Positions 34,636 through 48,309 of a stretch of 64,000 bases of DNA are shown one piece after another. Within the stretch, counting starts at the first letter, position 1, and every line of letters begins with the position of its first letter. The DNA is from Vigna angularis (Eukaryota; Streptophyta; Magnoliopsida; Fabales; Fabaceae), in the NCBI RefSeq assembly GCF_016808095.1, contig NC_068970.1, forward strand, positions 14,490,501 through 14,554,500. The letters are read 5' to 3'. The notes under the pieces were generated by a model. That model did not search any database. It saw only the letters and a list, made by a program, of their open reading frames with translations, and was not told the DNA's origin. A program made the translations under genes and the position numbers.

Positions 34636-35076
34636 ATTGAAACGAGCCCAGCACTGTGCACTTAGAATCTTGATGGCCCAATATCTCTGTTGGCCCATGA
34701 GGCTTATTATTCTGAGAATGGAATGCATGTGTGGCATAATACGGGGAATGAAAAGATTGAAAGAGAGAGAAGGGCACGACAGAGAGCGAGAGGCGATGGA
34801 GAGAGAAGAGGCCGGCGACTCCTTCGACGGCGCTCTGAGACGGCGGTGGCCGGTGATCCAGAAGAAGAAAATATAGATCGGAAAACGGTGAGTAAAGAAA
34901 ACTTATCCTTTCTTTATTCTGATTAATATGTAAAGTCTGTATACAATTGCATTGGGAAAAACGGGGGGAGGAACCCTATATATATAGGGTTCCATGGAAG
35001 AAGGAAAAACATAAATAACACCTAAAACAAGGAAACTGTTGAAAGACAGTTAAGAGAATCGAAAGTGATTCTCAAT
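34636..35076 (-). repeat. 5' LTR of the young copia element
   Basis: Same length as the 3' LTR with five substitutions, four of them transitions. It should carry the element's promoter, reading toward lower coordinates. Confidence 0.95.
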
Positions 35077-35083
35077 GAGTAAT

Positions 35084-36815
35084 AAATTTACAGTTTTAAA
35101 TCTGATTGATCTAGTTTAACCTAAAATACATAATACTTATATAATTAAAAAATTATTAATTATTTGAATTTCAATTTCAATTATGGATTTTGTTTGTTAT
35201 TATTTGAGTTTCACTGTTTTAGTCTGTTCATATTTTTATTTACTATTCATGTTTCTATAATTATTGTTTACTAAATTGATTTTGGAATTCAAATTATAAA
35301 ATTTTGGGATATTAGAATAACAACCTCATCATTATTTTCCTTGTAAAAATTAACAAACATTAATTGAAATAATGAATTTGAAGATTATTTTTGTTAAAAG
35401 TTCCATACGACATCATGTCATTTTTCAAAATTATTCAATGACTCAACTCAAGTTAACTTAAAAGATTGCTATAACAAAAAAAAAATGTGCAACTAATACA
35501 TAAGTCACACAAAATCTAGATGTAAGTCTAAATACAATACAAAACCTTTTTGAAATTGTGCTTCGATTGAAAACACGAATATTATTTGAAGAATTTGTCT
35601 TTACAGGCATTACAGGCACTCATGAAATGGCTTGAACATATTCCTGGAATGATGGAGAAATGGTGATTGTGATCAGTGAATTGTGATGCAATGTATGTGG
35701 CAACAAACAAATGTCCGAATTAGCTTGCTTTTGACAAATTAAACTGAAATGAAGTTTTAATGGAGACCGCATTATTTATAGCAGGGAAAAGTTTTTGTTC
35801 TTATATTATTATTATTATTATTTAAGGTAATGACATAAACTAAAAGGGATAGTACAATAGAAGAGTATCTGCTTTAAGGACAATTCCGAATCATGATATA
35901 CCCCTGGACCATATGTGTCCCCATTACCTTAACTACTTAGTGCTGCTCATCATAACACTCAAAAACCAATACAAGGATTGTGTTTTGTCTCTCCAATTTG
36001 GTTATCAGAAACCAATGTAGCAACTCTTTTCAAAATAGAACGGTTTCAAAGTTTGAGTAATCCCTTTGGCTACCATAGCTTTTGTTCATTGTTTTTATCT
36101 GAAAAAATGGCTATTATATATTAACTACATTACACAATACAAGTCGACTAATATTGCAAAAAACATTGTCCGACAAGTTAAGCAAGTGGCAACACCATCT
36201 AATGTTATAAAACATACATAAACTATTGAGGGAAAAATAAATTTATTACTTCCTATGCTTGTGTGGTCATTAATGTTAATGTTTTGCTCATTAAGTACAA
36301 ATTTTATATTAAATTATATTTGAGGTGAAAGTGGAATATTTTATTTTATTTTCTAATTAAATTGATATTTTAATACCAATATATAATATCATATTATCCG
36401 TACTTATATGTATCCATTGTTTTGAAAAAAAAAGGTAATATTAAATTTTAATTTATATTTTATTAAATTAAATGAAAATTAATTTATATTTTATTAAGTT
36501 AAATTTGATTAAAATTAAATTTTAATTTATATTATATTTTATATTTTTTTAATGTTATTTAAATTTTATTTGAAAAATTTATAAAATATTTCTTTTAAAT
36601 ATTTGTGGGTATATTTTATTTTTTAAACAAGTATCCAGTGGGTAATGAAACAAGTAAATGGTGAATTTTTTTTTATAGGTCAGACAACGAGTAGGCACTA
36701 TCTATGGTCGATCCGACCCCTTGTCATCTTAATCCTCATCTCCATCGGGTATCAGGTATGCAACCGTACTTGTGTCTTATTAAGATATTCAATATCAAAA
36801 TGATGTATTTTTGTT
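35084..36815. other. AT-rich intergenic sequence with a possible hAT fragment
   Basis: No gene was recognised. Around 36600-36735 the words GTGGGTA, CAGTGGGTAATG and GACCCCTTGTCATCTTAATCC resemble the right arm of the hAT-like family seen at 1665-2834 and 10836-11157, but no left end or target duplication could be assigned. Confidence 0.45.
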
Positions 36816-36823
36816 TATTTAAG

Positions 36824-37657
36824 ACTTAATAGTTACTTTTGTTCAAAGTGGTCATCGAGTTTTTCGGCGTTCAAAGTGGTTCCCTTATTTGTAAAATTTG
36901 TTTAATTTAGTCATTTTCGTTGATGGTGTCTAAATCGTTAATCGACATAATGTCACATAAGCCAATATTGAATGAGTTGTCAATTTTGAAAATAAATAGC
37001 AAGTTAAGGTAGTTGTTTATGTAAAAGAAATTAACATTGTTCAAAGGGGCTATTCAATTTGGGTTGAAGAAATTGGTGAAATTTGTTCAATTTGGGTTTG
37101 TTGTTCGTTCAAAAAGTGTAATTGGAGAAACGTATGTTAAGTAAGTGTTTTTATGTTGTGTTTTATGTGCAAGTGTGTGGAGATGAAGGTCCGATGATGC
37201 GCGAATCGAACTCTCGATTTGAGGGGTTCTGTTGTGGTAGTTTTGTGGTGTGAAGGGATTTTGGTTCTATGATTTGGATGATTTTGTAGGTTTTGTGGAG
37301 GCATTGTGCTTCAGGGTAAGATTTGTGGTTTAAGTGGTTTGAATTCGCAGATCTATGACTGGGTTTTTCTGTGACGATGTGAAGGTCTCATGGTGGAGGA
37401 TGATGATTAAACAACAATTTTATATAATCACCTTTAATTTACCATTGTCACATAATTTTCACTTAACTGGTCACATATATTCAAAACTAATGGTTCATTC
37501 AATATTGACTTAGGTGGACATTACACTGTTAATGATTTAAACGTCATCAACGAAAAAGACCAAAATAAACAAATTTTATGAAAAAAGGAGACCAGTTTAA
37601 AGTAAAAAAAAAAAACTTAAAGACCACTTTGAACAAAAGCATAGAGACAAAAATAAG
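36824..37657. mobile_element. Mutator-like MITE, 834 bp
   Basis: Left (about 36830-37000) and right (about 37490-37657) arms are inverted copies. They share TTTTGTTCAAAGTGGTC, AAAATTTGTTTA-TTT, TTTTCGTTGATG and CAATATTGAATGA. TATTTAAG occurs at 36816-36823 and 37658-37665 as an 8-bp (possibly 9-bp) target duplication. The long TIRs point to the Mutator group. The interior (37000-37400) is slightly GC-richer, with no recognisable protein. Confidence 0.75.
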
Positions 37658-37665
37658 TATTTAAG

Positions 37666-40410
37666 CTTTTCTTTAATATCAAATATTTAAAAAAAATTAT
37701 AATTTTATATATTTCAAATTAGATAACAAATAAAATTTGATGAAAACTAAAACATCTATTAAATTTGCAAAAGTTAATGAAACAAAGTTGATATAATTTA
37801 TTTTTTTAAATTAAAAAGAACAATATTCAAATTTTAAAATATTTTAAATGTCTCTTTACTCCCATTTTAAAATTCTAATGAAACTATTTTTATACATAAA
37901 TAAAAATTACACAATTTCAATAAAATCACACAAAGAATATAGATTAAACTAATGATAATCTAAATTTAGCATAAATATTTTCATTTAAATTTCAATATAT
38001 ATGGGATGATGATAAACAAATCTATGAAAATGACATTAAATTATTATATTTATAATAAATGATTGTTATTTTACAATTGTAATAATAGAATTACACTTAT
38101 GATAATGACTTAAAAAATACAAATGATTATATAAAAAATAAAAAAATAATATTTTACGCAAAAATAAACAACGAATAAAAATATTAAAAATAATAAAATG
38201 TGTCTTAAAAACAATTTGATATGTCATTCAATGACATTACAAAAAAAAAAATCAATGTAATAATATGATAAAAGAAAAAATACCTTAGTTATATTAGAAA
38301 AAATTCTAAATATCAAACCGAACTTTTTAAAGATAATGAATTATTTTAGCAAAACAAAAAATATTATTCAAATGAAATAAAAATTAAGAGTGAAATAATA
38401 AATAAGATAATTTTTTATTTTACGTTAGTTAGTAATTAAAGGTTCTATGTTATTAAATACTTAAATAGAGAGTTAAAGTCTCTCATGTAAAAAAAAATAA
38501 CAATGAAAAAACATATTAAAAAAAAGCAAAAGATATTCATACATGAGATATAAAAATATATTTAATTTACTTACATAGTTTGATATGTCTGAACAAGATT
38601 TTAATAAGAAAAATATATCTTAAAGATTTGAATTGATTTCATGATAAATTAAGCAATTAAGAAAAATGTATAACTAAAATAAAAGTAATAAATTATTAGT
38701 AATTTTAGTAACTTAAAGGAAACATAAATAAGGACGAGAATAAATATTAGAAAGGATATGAGATAAAGACAAAACGTATATATCCATGTTTCCAAATCAA
38801 GTTGAAATAATTGAGTATTATTTATACCCGCATTCATATTCAATAATTTTTCTTCACAGACAATATCCACACGACAAAGTTTATTTCTCATCCTACTTTA
38901 AAAGTGTAATATGTACATAGTACAAATAATGTATGTATATTCTATCTCATTATCTCTACATACTAATATATTGATTAAAATAAATGGGGAAAGAAATAAA
39001 TTTCTCTTATTTTTGTTCCAAATATTTTATGATATAAATACTTAGTTTATGAAAAAAAAATTATTTTCAACAAAAATATGTTTAAATGCATAACTTAAGA
39101 TTATATTTGGGATAAATAATTCATAGAGTATGTAAATATTATTTATAGTTATTTTTATATTGATATTTTAATTTATATCAATGGATTTTAAAACTTAAAC
39201 TTGTTTTAGTTTGTAATTATAGTCATGAAAAGAAGATAAAAGACCATCTAAACAGTAACGGACATAATTTATTGAGATGGCCAAATAAAGTAGAAAATAA
39301 TATTATAATTACTTTCTAAAAATTATGTACTTTTAATTTCTTAAGAGACTAAAATAATGATATTTTCTGAAAGTATAATATATTGATAAAATATTTTTTG
39401 AATGGTGCAGCAATATTTTTTTAAATTATAGTTTTACGAGTAAAAATATTTGTAAAATATGTTTTTCCTTCAATTACATTATATTTTTATTTCTTATAAA
39501 TATTTATAACAAAAAAGAATTTAAATGTAGCAATTTAATAATATCATAAATAAAAAAAATTAATTTTACCAATTTTTTCATGGGAAAAAAAATCCTACTC
39601 CAGAACACTAATTTTTTTTATGTAAGTTATAAATTTTATTTGTTAATATTTAAGTTTAAATATAAACATTTAGTTAAATTTAATATTTTATAATAAAAAA
39701 ATATAAAATGTTATGGAAAAAGAAAAATTGTCATTTAAAATCACTAAAAATAATGTTATTGCAATTTTAAATAGTTAATACACTATAGAAGAAAACGATA
39801 TGTCTTGCTCTCAATACGCATCATAATTACGAGTGGAAAACATATTTTTTTATGATAAATAAAATAAAGTTGTTACTCTTAAAATTATAAAAAAATATAT
39901 AAATAATTTGTTCAAATTATTATAGATATATTTGATTTATTCAGGTAATTATTTTAGTTTAAAAAAATAGTTAAATAATAAAAAAGTTTAAATTGAAAAA
40001 GAAACAGTTAAATTTAAAAAAATAATGTTACATATAAATTAAAATTGATAAATAATTATTTTAATTTTAAAAACGTCACTATTTAATAGATAAAATAAGA
40101 AAAAAAATATAAACACAAAATATAGAATATCTTTTTATAATAGTGAAAACATGTGTTTATTTATTTTATGATAATAAAAAAATAATAAAACTCTTATTAT
40201 TGTTATTATTATATTATTTTTATTTCTTTTATTGGTAGTTTTATAATTACAAAAATAATTATATTACAAAAAACTATAAAAAAAACTTGGTATAAAATAC
40301 TTACAAATAATATAATAATTTAACATTGCATTAGATGCCTATAATATATTATAAATATTTTTATATTTTTTTTCAATATCATTATACTGTGTGTTGTTTT
40401 TGTTTTCTAA
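37666..40410. other. Very AT-rich intergenic sequence
   Basis: No gene, bounded transposon or RNA gene could be supported. Composition is dominated by A and T homopolymer runs. Confidence 0.6.
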
Positions 40411-40670
40411 ATGTTACTGGACTTAAAGCAAGGCCCAAGGATCCAAAACGAGAGGAGTAAAAAAAGCACAAAAATTCCAATTACCCAACCCAGTAATCTG
40501 TAGTCCTGTCTATGAAAGGAAGGAAGAACATGAGATATGAATAGGGAGGGCAGTGAAATGGCAGGGACAACTCAAAGGTGAATGTGGAAAGACGCCACAG
40601 ATCTGTTCGTGGGATAGGAGACGCAACACCAACACCCATAACGGACAGAAACCACGGAATCGTTAACCAG
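40411..40670 (+). promoter_or_regulatory. Possible upstream promoter and 5' UTR exon of the CHCH gene
   Basis: In a very AT-rich region this block has balanced composition and gene-like features. It ends at CGTTAACCAG followed by GTGCGTTCTG, a good donor site at 40671. The coding exon at 47803 is preceded by a good acceptor (TATCTTATGTAG, ending at 47790) only 12 bases before the ATG, so a 5' UTR intron must start somewhere upstream. This block is a candidate, which would make the intron about 7.1 kb. It could equally belong to another transcript. Confidence 0.3.
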
Positions 40671-42473
<1,803 letters not shown>

Positions 42474-42749
42474 GGATATTATTGCTTAATTTAATCACCA
42501 AATTCATGAATTTGAACTGATTAATTGCATACCTTTGATTACAAAAAGAATTATTAATGTATACTTTTTATTTAAGTATCATATTTTCGTTGATAAAGCA
42601 CCATAAGCAGTTTTTCTTTTTGTTTCCTTCTTTCCCACATTGTCATTATGACTAGATATATTGAACGGAGCAATAATTAATATTCAACATGTATTAAATA
42701 TATCACCAATGCAACTCTTATGTTTGTCTTAATCCTTTTATGATTCCAG

Positions 42750-42820
42750 CTTGGAAGGCATTGAGCACTCGGCCTGACATATTACCAACAGTATATTACG
42801 AAGAACTTGCCAAGTTATAG
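42750..42820 (+). pseudogene. Isolated pseudo-exon of an ABC1-like (ABC1K/ADCK) kinase
   Basis: A 71-bp block bounded by TGATTCCAG (acceptor) and GTACTGTG (donor) encodes KALSTRPDILPTVYYEELAKL. This is the highly conserved ABC1K segment (LGQALSTRPDILP...EELAKLQ) near the N-terminus of the atypical kinase domain. One base is missing where the family has the Gly-Gln of LGQAL (CTTGGAAGGCA), and the last codon before the donor is TAG instead of a Gln codon. No other exon of such a gene was seen nearby. It is therefore a duplicated or transposed gene fragment with its exon borders still readable. Confidence 0.75.
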
Positions 42821-43559
42821 GTACTGTGTTATCTACCTGTCTCTTTAATGCATGTGTGTGCCTCTTGCAAACCTAGCATAGGAAACATGATCTCTTTCAA
42901 TTCTTAACTATTATTTATCACTTTCATAGACGTATGGGTATGTGGTCCAAACACATGCTACCCAAGATTTCAAACCTTATCATCCTTCCTATTACTCAGA
43001 GTCTTTACCAAATTGTTTGATGTAAAGTTCAAATTAAACATGTATGGTACACATATATGTGGTGTACATATATATGCCTGTTATCATGTGAAGGGTTTAT
43101 CTTTAGGCTCTTGATTATGAACATCAGTATGACATTATATTTTTATTATATCTACAATATAGGTTTCTAGTTTCATGAAAATAGTACTAATACTGGTTTG
43201 AGTTTGATTTGACCAGTTCAAGACTTTGCTTATGTAACCTTTAGAAATTAAGTTCAAGCTCTTATAGGATCCCATACCTAATGACATTAACTTAAAATTT
43301 CAAGTCTTTCCTCTAATGCTTGCCTCTTAATTTGCTTTGCTATGTAGCCCAGGTGATGTCTTTTTCTCTCAACCTAGATTTTGTATGCTCTTTTCGGTTA
43401 TTAAGCATGAGGTAATCATGGTCTTATATAGTAACTATCAATCAACACTTTGTTGTGTGCCTATAATTAGCTATGATTAATTAGTTGTTCATGATCGATA
43501 GATGATAATAATACAAATAAGACACCTCTATGGTAATGAACCATTGCGTTTACTTGTTC
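42821..43559. other. Sequence between the ABC1K pseudo-exon and a copia remnant
   Basis: No gene was recognised. The first part may be former intron sequence of the ABC1K fragment. Confidence 0.4.
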
Positions 43560-45560
43560 CTAGTTTTTCCACCATTAAATTTTATTAGCGAGTCATATCA
43601 ATTGGGTAAGCATTCTTGTACTAATTGTGGTAATCACGTGAATAAGCATGTTGTGTCATCATTTGCTTTTAGTTCACTATGATATTTGGGGTCTTAGTTG
43701 CATTTATTTCACGTTAGGATATTTTTATTTGTCACTTTAATAGACGATTTCTCTTGTTGCACTTGGGTTTTTCTGATGAAGAATCTTTCTGAAATTGAAA
43801 CCCAGTTAGACTGCAAAATTAAAATTTTACTATTAGACTATGCAAGAGAATATTTGTTTCTCCAATTTCAATCTTTTCTAAACTTGTAAGGGATTCTTCA
43901 TCGAATATCATGTGCCTACACATCACAACAAAGTGTTGTTGTTGAGTACAAAAACCACCACTTCGTGGAAACTGCTCATACTCTTCTTCACTTTAATGTT
44001 CCTGTACACTTTTGGTGGATGCTCTTCTTACTGCATGTTATCTTATTAATCTTATACTTTTTTCAGTTCTCAAAATTTCATTATTCCTTTTTGCATCTTT
44101 GGGAGCACATGTTTTGTCCATGATCTCACTCCATGTAAAAGTAAAACCTTTGATAAAGCTCTAAAATGCATTTATCTGAGTTGCTCTCAACTCCAAATAG
44201 GTTATCAATGTTTCTCTCCTCAACTACAATGGTATCTTGTCTTTGTTGATGTTACATTCTTTGAGACTACTCCTTTAATTTCTTCCACCATTGAAGATGT
44301 CCCTTTGGAGGTTTCACCTATCATCCCACACTTGTAGTAGCTCCGACTTCACCTCCATTTTTAACGTACCACCAATGAACATGGACACCATTGGAAGTGC
44401 CTCTAGTGACCCTCCAACATCATCTCTTACTCATATTGCTCTTTAACCAGTGTTGCTTATGCCTGAAAATCCAATTGCAATTCACAAAGGTATTCAATTT
44501 ACTTTTAATCCTAATCCTTTTTATGCCTATGCTCTAAATTGTGACCATTTATCTCCTTCCTATCTTCCTATCTGAAGCCATAGTTAACCACATTTGGCAA
44601 CTGGTGATGATGCTAACGGCTTTGAATTCAAGAAACACATGGGAGCTTGTTTCCTTGCCTCCTGACAATAGCTCTATTAGGTGCCATTGGGTCTATCAAT
44701 GAAGATCAAACCTAATGGTACAATTGATCATTGCAAAGCTCATTTGGTAGCCAAGGGTTATACTCAATTTTGTTGCCAAGATTGTGGTAACAGTTTTTGT
44801 ACTCTATGGCTGTCATCCACCATTGGTCTCTTCACACTTGGGCTAAGGCCTTTCTTTATGGTGAGTTGTAAGAAGTGTACATGGATCAACCACTTGATTT
44901 TATAGTCTCCAGTTACTCAGATTTTGTCTATAGGCTTCATTGTTCACTCTATGACTTGAAGCAATCTCCTCATACTTGGTTTAGCCGTTTGAGCTTGGTT
45001 TTGCTAGAGTTTAGTATGATTCATTGTGAAGCTAATCACTTGGTTTTTTCCACTTTATTCTCCATTTGGCATGTGCATCTATCTTGCTATAGATGTTGAT
45101 GACAATATCATCACTGGCAATGGTCCTAATGACATTCTTTGACTCAAGTCTCACCTACATAGTCAATTTTGGACCAAAGACTTGGGTCCACTTAAGTGCT
45201 TTCTTGGCATCAGAGTTGTACAACCCTCCTTTGTCATTGTCATTTCTTGGCAAAATAATGCTTTAGATGTTTTGACTAAGACCGGAATGATTGAATGTCA
45301 CCCCAACGATAGTCTTATGAATCCTAATGTGAGGCTTTTTTCAAGTCATGGGGAGTCATTGGAAAACCTTGAAGTATTGTCATATAGTAGGCATGCTTAA
45401 TTACCTCACTATCACTAGACCAAACATCACATTAGTGTGGTTAGCCAATTCCTAAAGGCTCCATTTAATAGTCATTGGAACTTTGTCATGAACATCCTTC
45501 TATACATCAAGAATGCACCAAATCATGATTTAGTATACGTAGATAAAGGAAATTCCAAAG
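43560..45560 (+). pseudogene. Decayed Ty1/copia pol (integrase to reverse transcriptase), plus strand
   Basis: Recognisable in order: integrase pieces YDIWG (43676-43692), LIDDFSCCTWVFLMKN (43744-43791), a linker, and then RT pieces MKIKPNGTIDHCKAHLVAKG (44701-44757), the altered active site DVDDNIITGN (about 45090-45120), GPLKCFLGIRV (45185-45217) and VSQFLKAP (about 45442). Stops and frame changes break it in many places and the first Tyr of the YVDD motif is lost. LTRs could not be found on either side. The level of decay marks it as old. Confidence 0.8.
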
Positions 45561-45879
45561 TTTTTTTGTTATTTTGATTCTTATTGGATGCTTGAAAGAC
45601 CCTTGAAGATATCGTAGTATAGAAGATATACTTAATTGCCTCACTCTCTCTAGACCAAAGGTCACATGCAATTAGTGTAGAAGAATTTACATTTAGCTGC
45701 AAGTACATGAATTAGATAGGTTCTCGATACCTGATTTTATCAATCCATTGAAGTTGTTCACTGTCAAGCTTAGCAGTTATAGGTCGTCTGGGATTTCCAG
45801 GTCATTTTGTTGGATTAGGCGACCTTTAAGAATTCTTAGGAAATTCCTGGCTTAAAGGGCTCGACAACATCGAAACATT

Positions 45880-47122
45880 TACTACACTAGTACAATTGGC
45901 AATGCTAGGGAGAATGCCACTAAACCAAAAACTTGATCACAAATCCATGCACAAGATTTGAAAACAAAACATGTGGTAAGAGATGCATCACACAAATATA
46001 TAAAAGGCTTTGTCACAGATCTGAAAACATTAAAGGCAAAATCTGCATGTTGTCCAGCCAAACCTTGCCGTAGCATTTCTACATTAGTTTGTCCACTTGT
46101 TGATTTTTTACAAGAACAAAATTATTAACAATCAGGACAAAATAATGAAGAGGACAAGTTTGTTCGATGATCCAAACTTTAATTCGAGAGTAGTCTGCTA
46201 GAGTAACAGAAGAAATGGAGTCCGAAAAGTTCAAGGAGGGGAAAAGGGATTTGTTACTAGTTATATGATTTGATGCATCACATTCAAGTATCCAAGGTTT
46301 ATGAGAGAAGGACCGAGAAACAAAATCTACAGGTTTACCAAACTAAGCCACAACTAAAACATATGATGCAGATTGGTTGGTTGGTTGCTCACAGCTTCAA
46401 AAGTTCATGATACCCAATATAAAAAATCGTGATATCTGAAGTTGGAGTGGTGGCTTTGCCCACATTAGCTAGCAGAGATACTTGTGAGCTCTAGTGTGAC
46501 ATTCTTCTTCAACATGACCCTAACAATTGCAATAGTTGCAGTGGGTGCGACCACAAGTGTGAAAGGAGTGAGGGACTAGGGTAATGAAATCCCTGGTAGA
46601 CATTGAGGTGTTTTAAAAATTATAAGGATTGGAGAGATACAACAGCTACTTCCTAACTGCATTGTATATGTATGAACATTAGAACCTGAGAGAATTTGAT
46701 TATGAACAACTTTAAAGTCCGGTGAATGTCCAACAAGAGCAAATATCGTGCAAAATTGATTGCATGATTTATGAATGTCTCTGCATTAGTAGTGAAGGGC
46801 ATGTGAGAACTTTAAAGTCTACAATAAGGTGATTAGGCTTTTCAAGATATGTTTACATGTCCATCTTAAGTCGTAAATGTCTGGAACTGTGCTTGAAGAT
46901 TGGGGCCAAGAGAGAACCAGAGGACGCTATATAAGGAGGCATCAATTTGCTTCTAATGAGGTTGCTCAATAATGGGAATAGCGGAGGTCAGAGTTGCCAA
47001 ATGACGAGTCTTGTCTTGGTCACATGAACAGGGCATGTGAAATGTTTTTTGTGAACAGTGTTATGTGCTGATTAAAAAGGTGGGAAAAAAGGGAAAAGAA
47101 AAACCTGAATCTGTGATACCAT
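45880..47122 (-). pseudogene. Decayed Ty1/copia gag-protease region, minus strand
   Basis: The minus strand shows a zinc-knuckle-like HCNYCN-GHVEEECH (about 46490-46550) and an altered protease motif PWILECDASNHIT (about 46255-46300; the family has D-S/T-G-A). Near 47113-47122 is a primer-site-like TGGTATCACAG. A minus-strand frame at 45882-46076 continues inward without recognisable similarity. Stops interrupt the rest. It faces the plus-strand copia remnant, so two separate old insertions meet here. Confidence 0.65.
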
Positions 47123-47282
47123 ACAGTTATGTTGTGAATTGTGCGTTTAACCATGCATGTTAATCCTTTATTTTTAATCATTCAAAGTATAATATAAGGA
47201 AACCTAATAATGGAGAATATCTCAAATCATCAACTGTGCATATTTCCCTCCGTAATTACTAAGATAAAATCATATCTGTTAC
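47123..47282 (-). repeat. LTR of the minus-strand copia remnant
   Basis: On the minus strand it starts TGTAACAGATATG and ends ACATAACTGTA, directly next to the primer-binding-site-like sequence. At about 160 bp it is short. Its partner LTR was not found. Confidence 0.55.
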
Positions 47283-47802
47283 ATGTGTTATTTGTAATTT
47301 TTTAACAAGTTAAAAAAATACATTCAATTTTGTTTTCCATTTTATATTTTTTAAACATGCTTTGAAAACAGATTTAATAAAAAGTTTCCTTGTTATCTCA
47401 TTATAAAGACAGTTTTCAAAACAAAATTATTAAACAATTTTTTTTCTTATTTTCTTCTTAAAAAACAGTTTTACAAAACAAGCTTTCAAATACCTTCAAA
47501 CCTACATCTCTTGGGAATTCCAAATTACAATTATTAAGCACAACATTCAAAACACAAGTGACCCTAGCTCATTAAAGCTATGTTCAGATTGATGGTTATT
47601 CCATTTCATTCCATTCCACTATTTTATTCCAGCCTTCCATTTAGCCCACCTTTAGTTGTTTAAACATAGCGTCATAAATATCCATAAATCATAAACATAA
47701 TCCGAATTTTTATTTTTTTATTCTACATACCTGCATTAGTATGTTTTTAACATCATTACTTCAATGATATTTTTCGGGTATCTTATGTAGGAGTTATCAA
47801 TC

Positions 47803-48309
47803 ATGGGTGAGTTTACGATTCAGATTAGCAATGACCTTGTCAATCAGCTTGTTGATGATGGCGTGCCAAAGAAAAAAACTAGAAAGAGCAGACGAAAGGT
47901 GGCAAGAGACACTGAAAAGTCTCAATCTAATGAAACTAGAAAGCCGGATAGTGCAGTTATTCCAGGGTGGCCTGTGCAGCCCCCTTTGCATCTACCTGGA
48001 ACGTTTCCTGCTCAACCTCCAAAGTCAGAGTTAGAGAGCATTAAGGGTATGCTTCAAGAAAGTGAGAAGGTTTTGGAAAGATTGCAGAAACAAGAGGAGA
48101 CTATGTTGCAGGAAGTAACCCAGAAGGCAAAGGATCTTCATGATAAAGAGTATAAGATTCCAAACCCAAAGCCTGAGCCATGCACGGCCGAGAGATTTGC
48201 GACCTTATCATGTTACAAGGAACATATCAAGGATCCTTTGAAGTGTGCTACTCTTGTTACCAGTTTTGCTGATTGCCTACGTAGGTTCGGCCGTTTAGGT
48301 GACAAGTGA
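47803..48309 (+). CDS. Twin-CX9C (CHCH-type) protein, 168 aa, probably mitochondrial
   Basis: Intact single-exon frame with a normal plant start (ATC ATG G) and stop TGA. The C-terminus has four cysteines, 127, 137, 148 and 158, in two exact CX9C pairs separated by ten residues. That is the CHCH fold of proteins oxidised by Mia40/ERV1 in the mitochondrial intermembrane space. The spacing and the CYKEHIKDPLKC segment recall the MIC19/CHCHD3 group of the MICOS complex, but the N-terminal part (MGEFTIQISNDLVNQLVDDG) is plant-specific and the assignment is open. Residues 22-50 are Lys/Arg-rich (KKKTRKSRRKVAR); 53-75 are Pro-rich; 78-118 form a likely coiled coil (ESEKVLERLQKQEETMLQEV). A splice acceptor 12 bases before the ATG implies a 5' UTR intron. 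Expression as a real gene is inferred from frame intactness and motif conservation. Confidence 0.85.
   Translation: MGEFTIQISNDLVNQLVDDGVPKKKTRKSRRKVARDTEKSQSNETRKPDSAVIPGWPVQPPLHLPGTFPAQPPKSELESIKGMLQESEKVLERLQKQEETMLQEVTQKAKDLHDKEYKIPNPKPEPCTAERFATLSCYKEHIKDPLKCATLVTSFADCLRRFGRLGDK

Larger units (their letters stand above)
29768..35076 (-). mobile_element. Young, nearly intact Ty1/copia retrotransposon
   Basis: Two LTRs of 441 bp (29768-30208 and 34636-35076) differ at 5 positions by eye. GAGTAAT occurs directly outside both ends (29761-29767 and 35077-35083), of which 5 bp is the likely target duplication. On the minus strand the 5' LTR is followed by TGGTATCAGAGC (34623-34634), the initiator-tRNA-Met primer site. 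The 3' LTR is preceded by the purine tract TTGAGGGGAGGC (30209-30225). Between them lie gag, protease, integrase, reverse transcriptase and RNase H in copia order, in two overlapping frames broken once in integrase. At an assumed 1.3e-8 substitutions per site per year, 5/441 corresponds to roughly 0.4 million years; the rate is an assumption. Confidence 0.96.
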
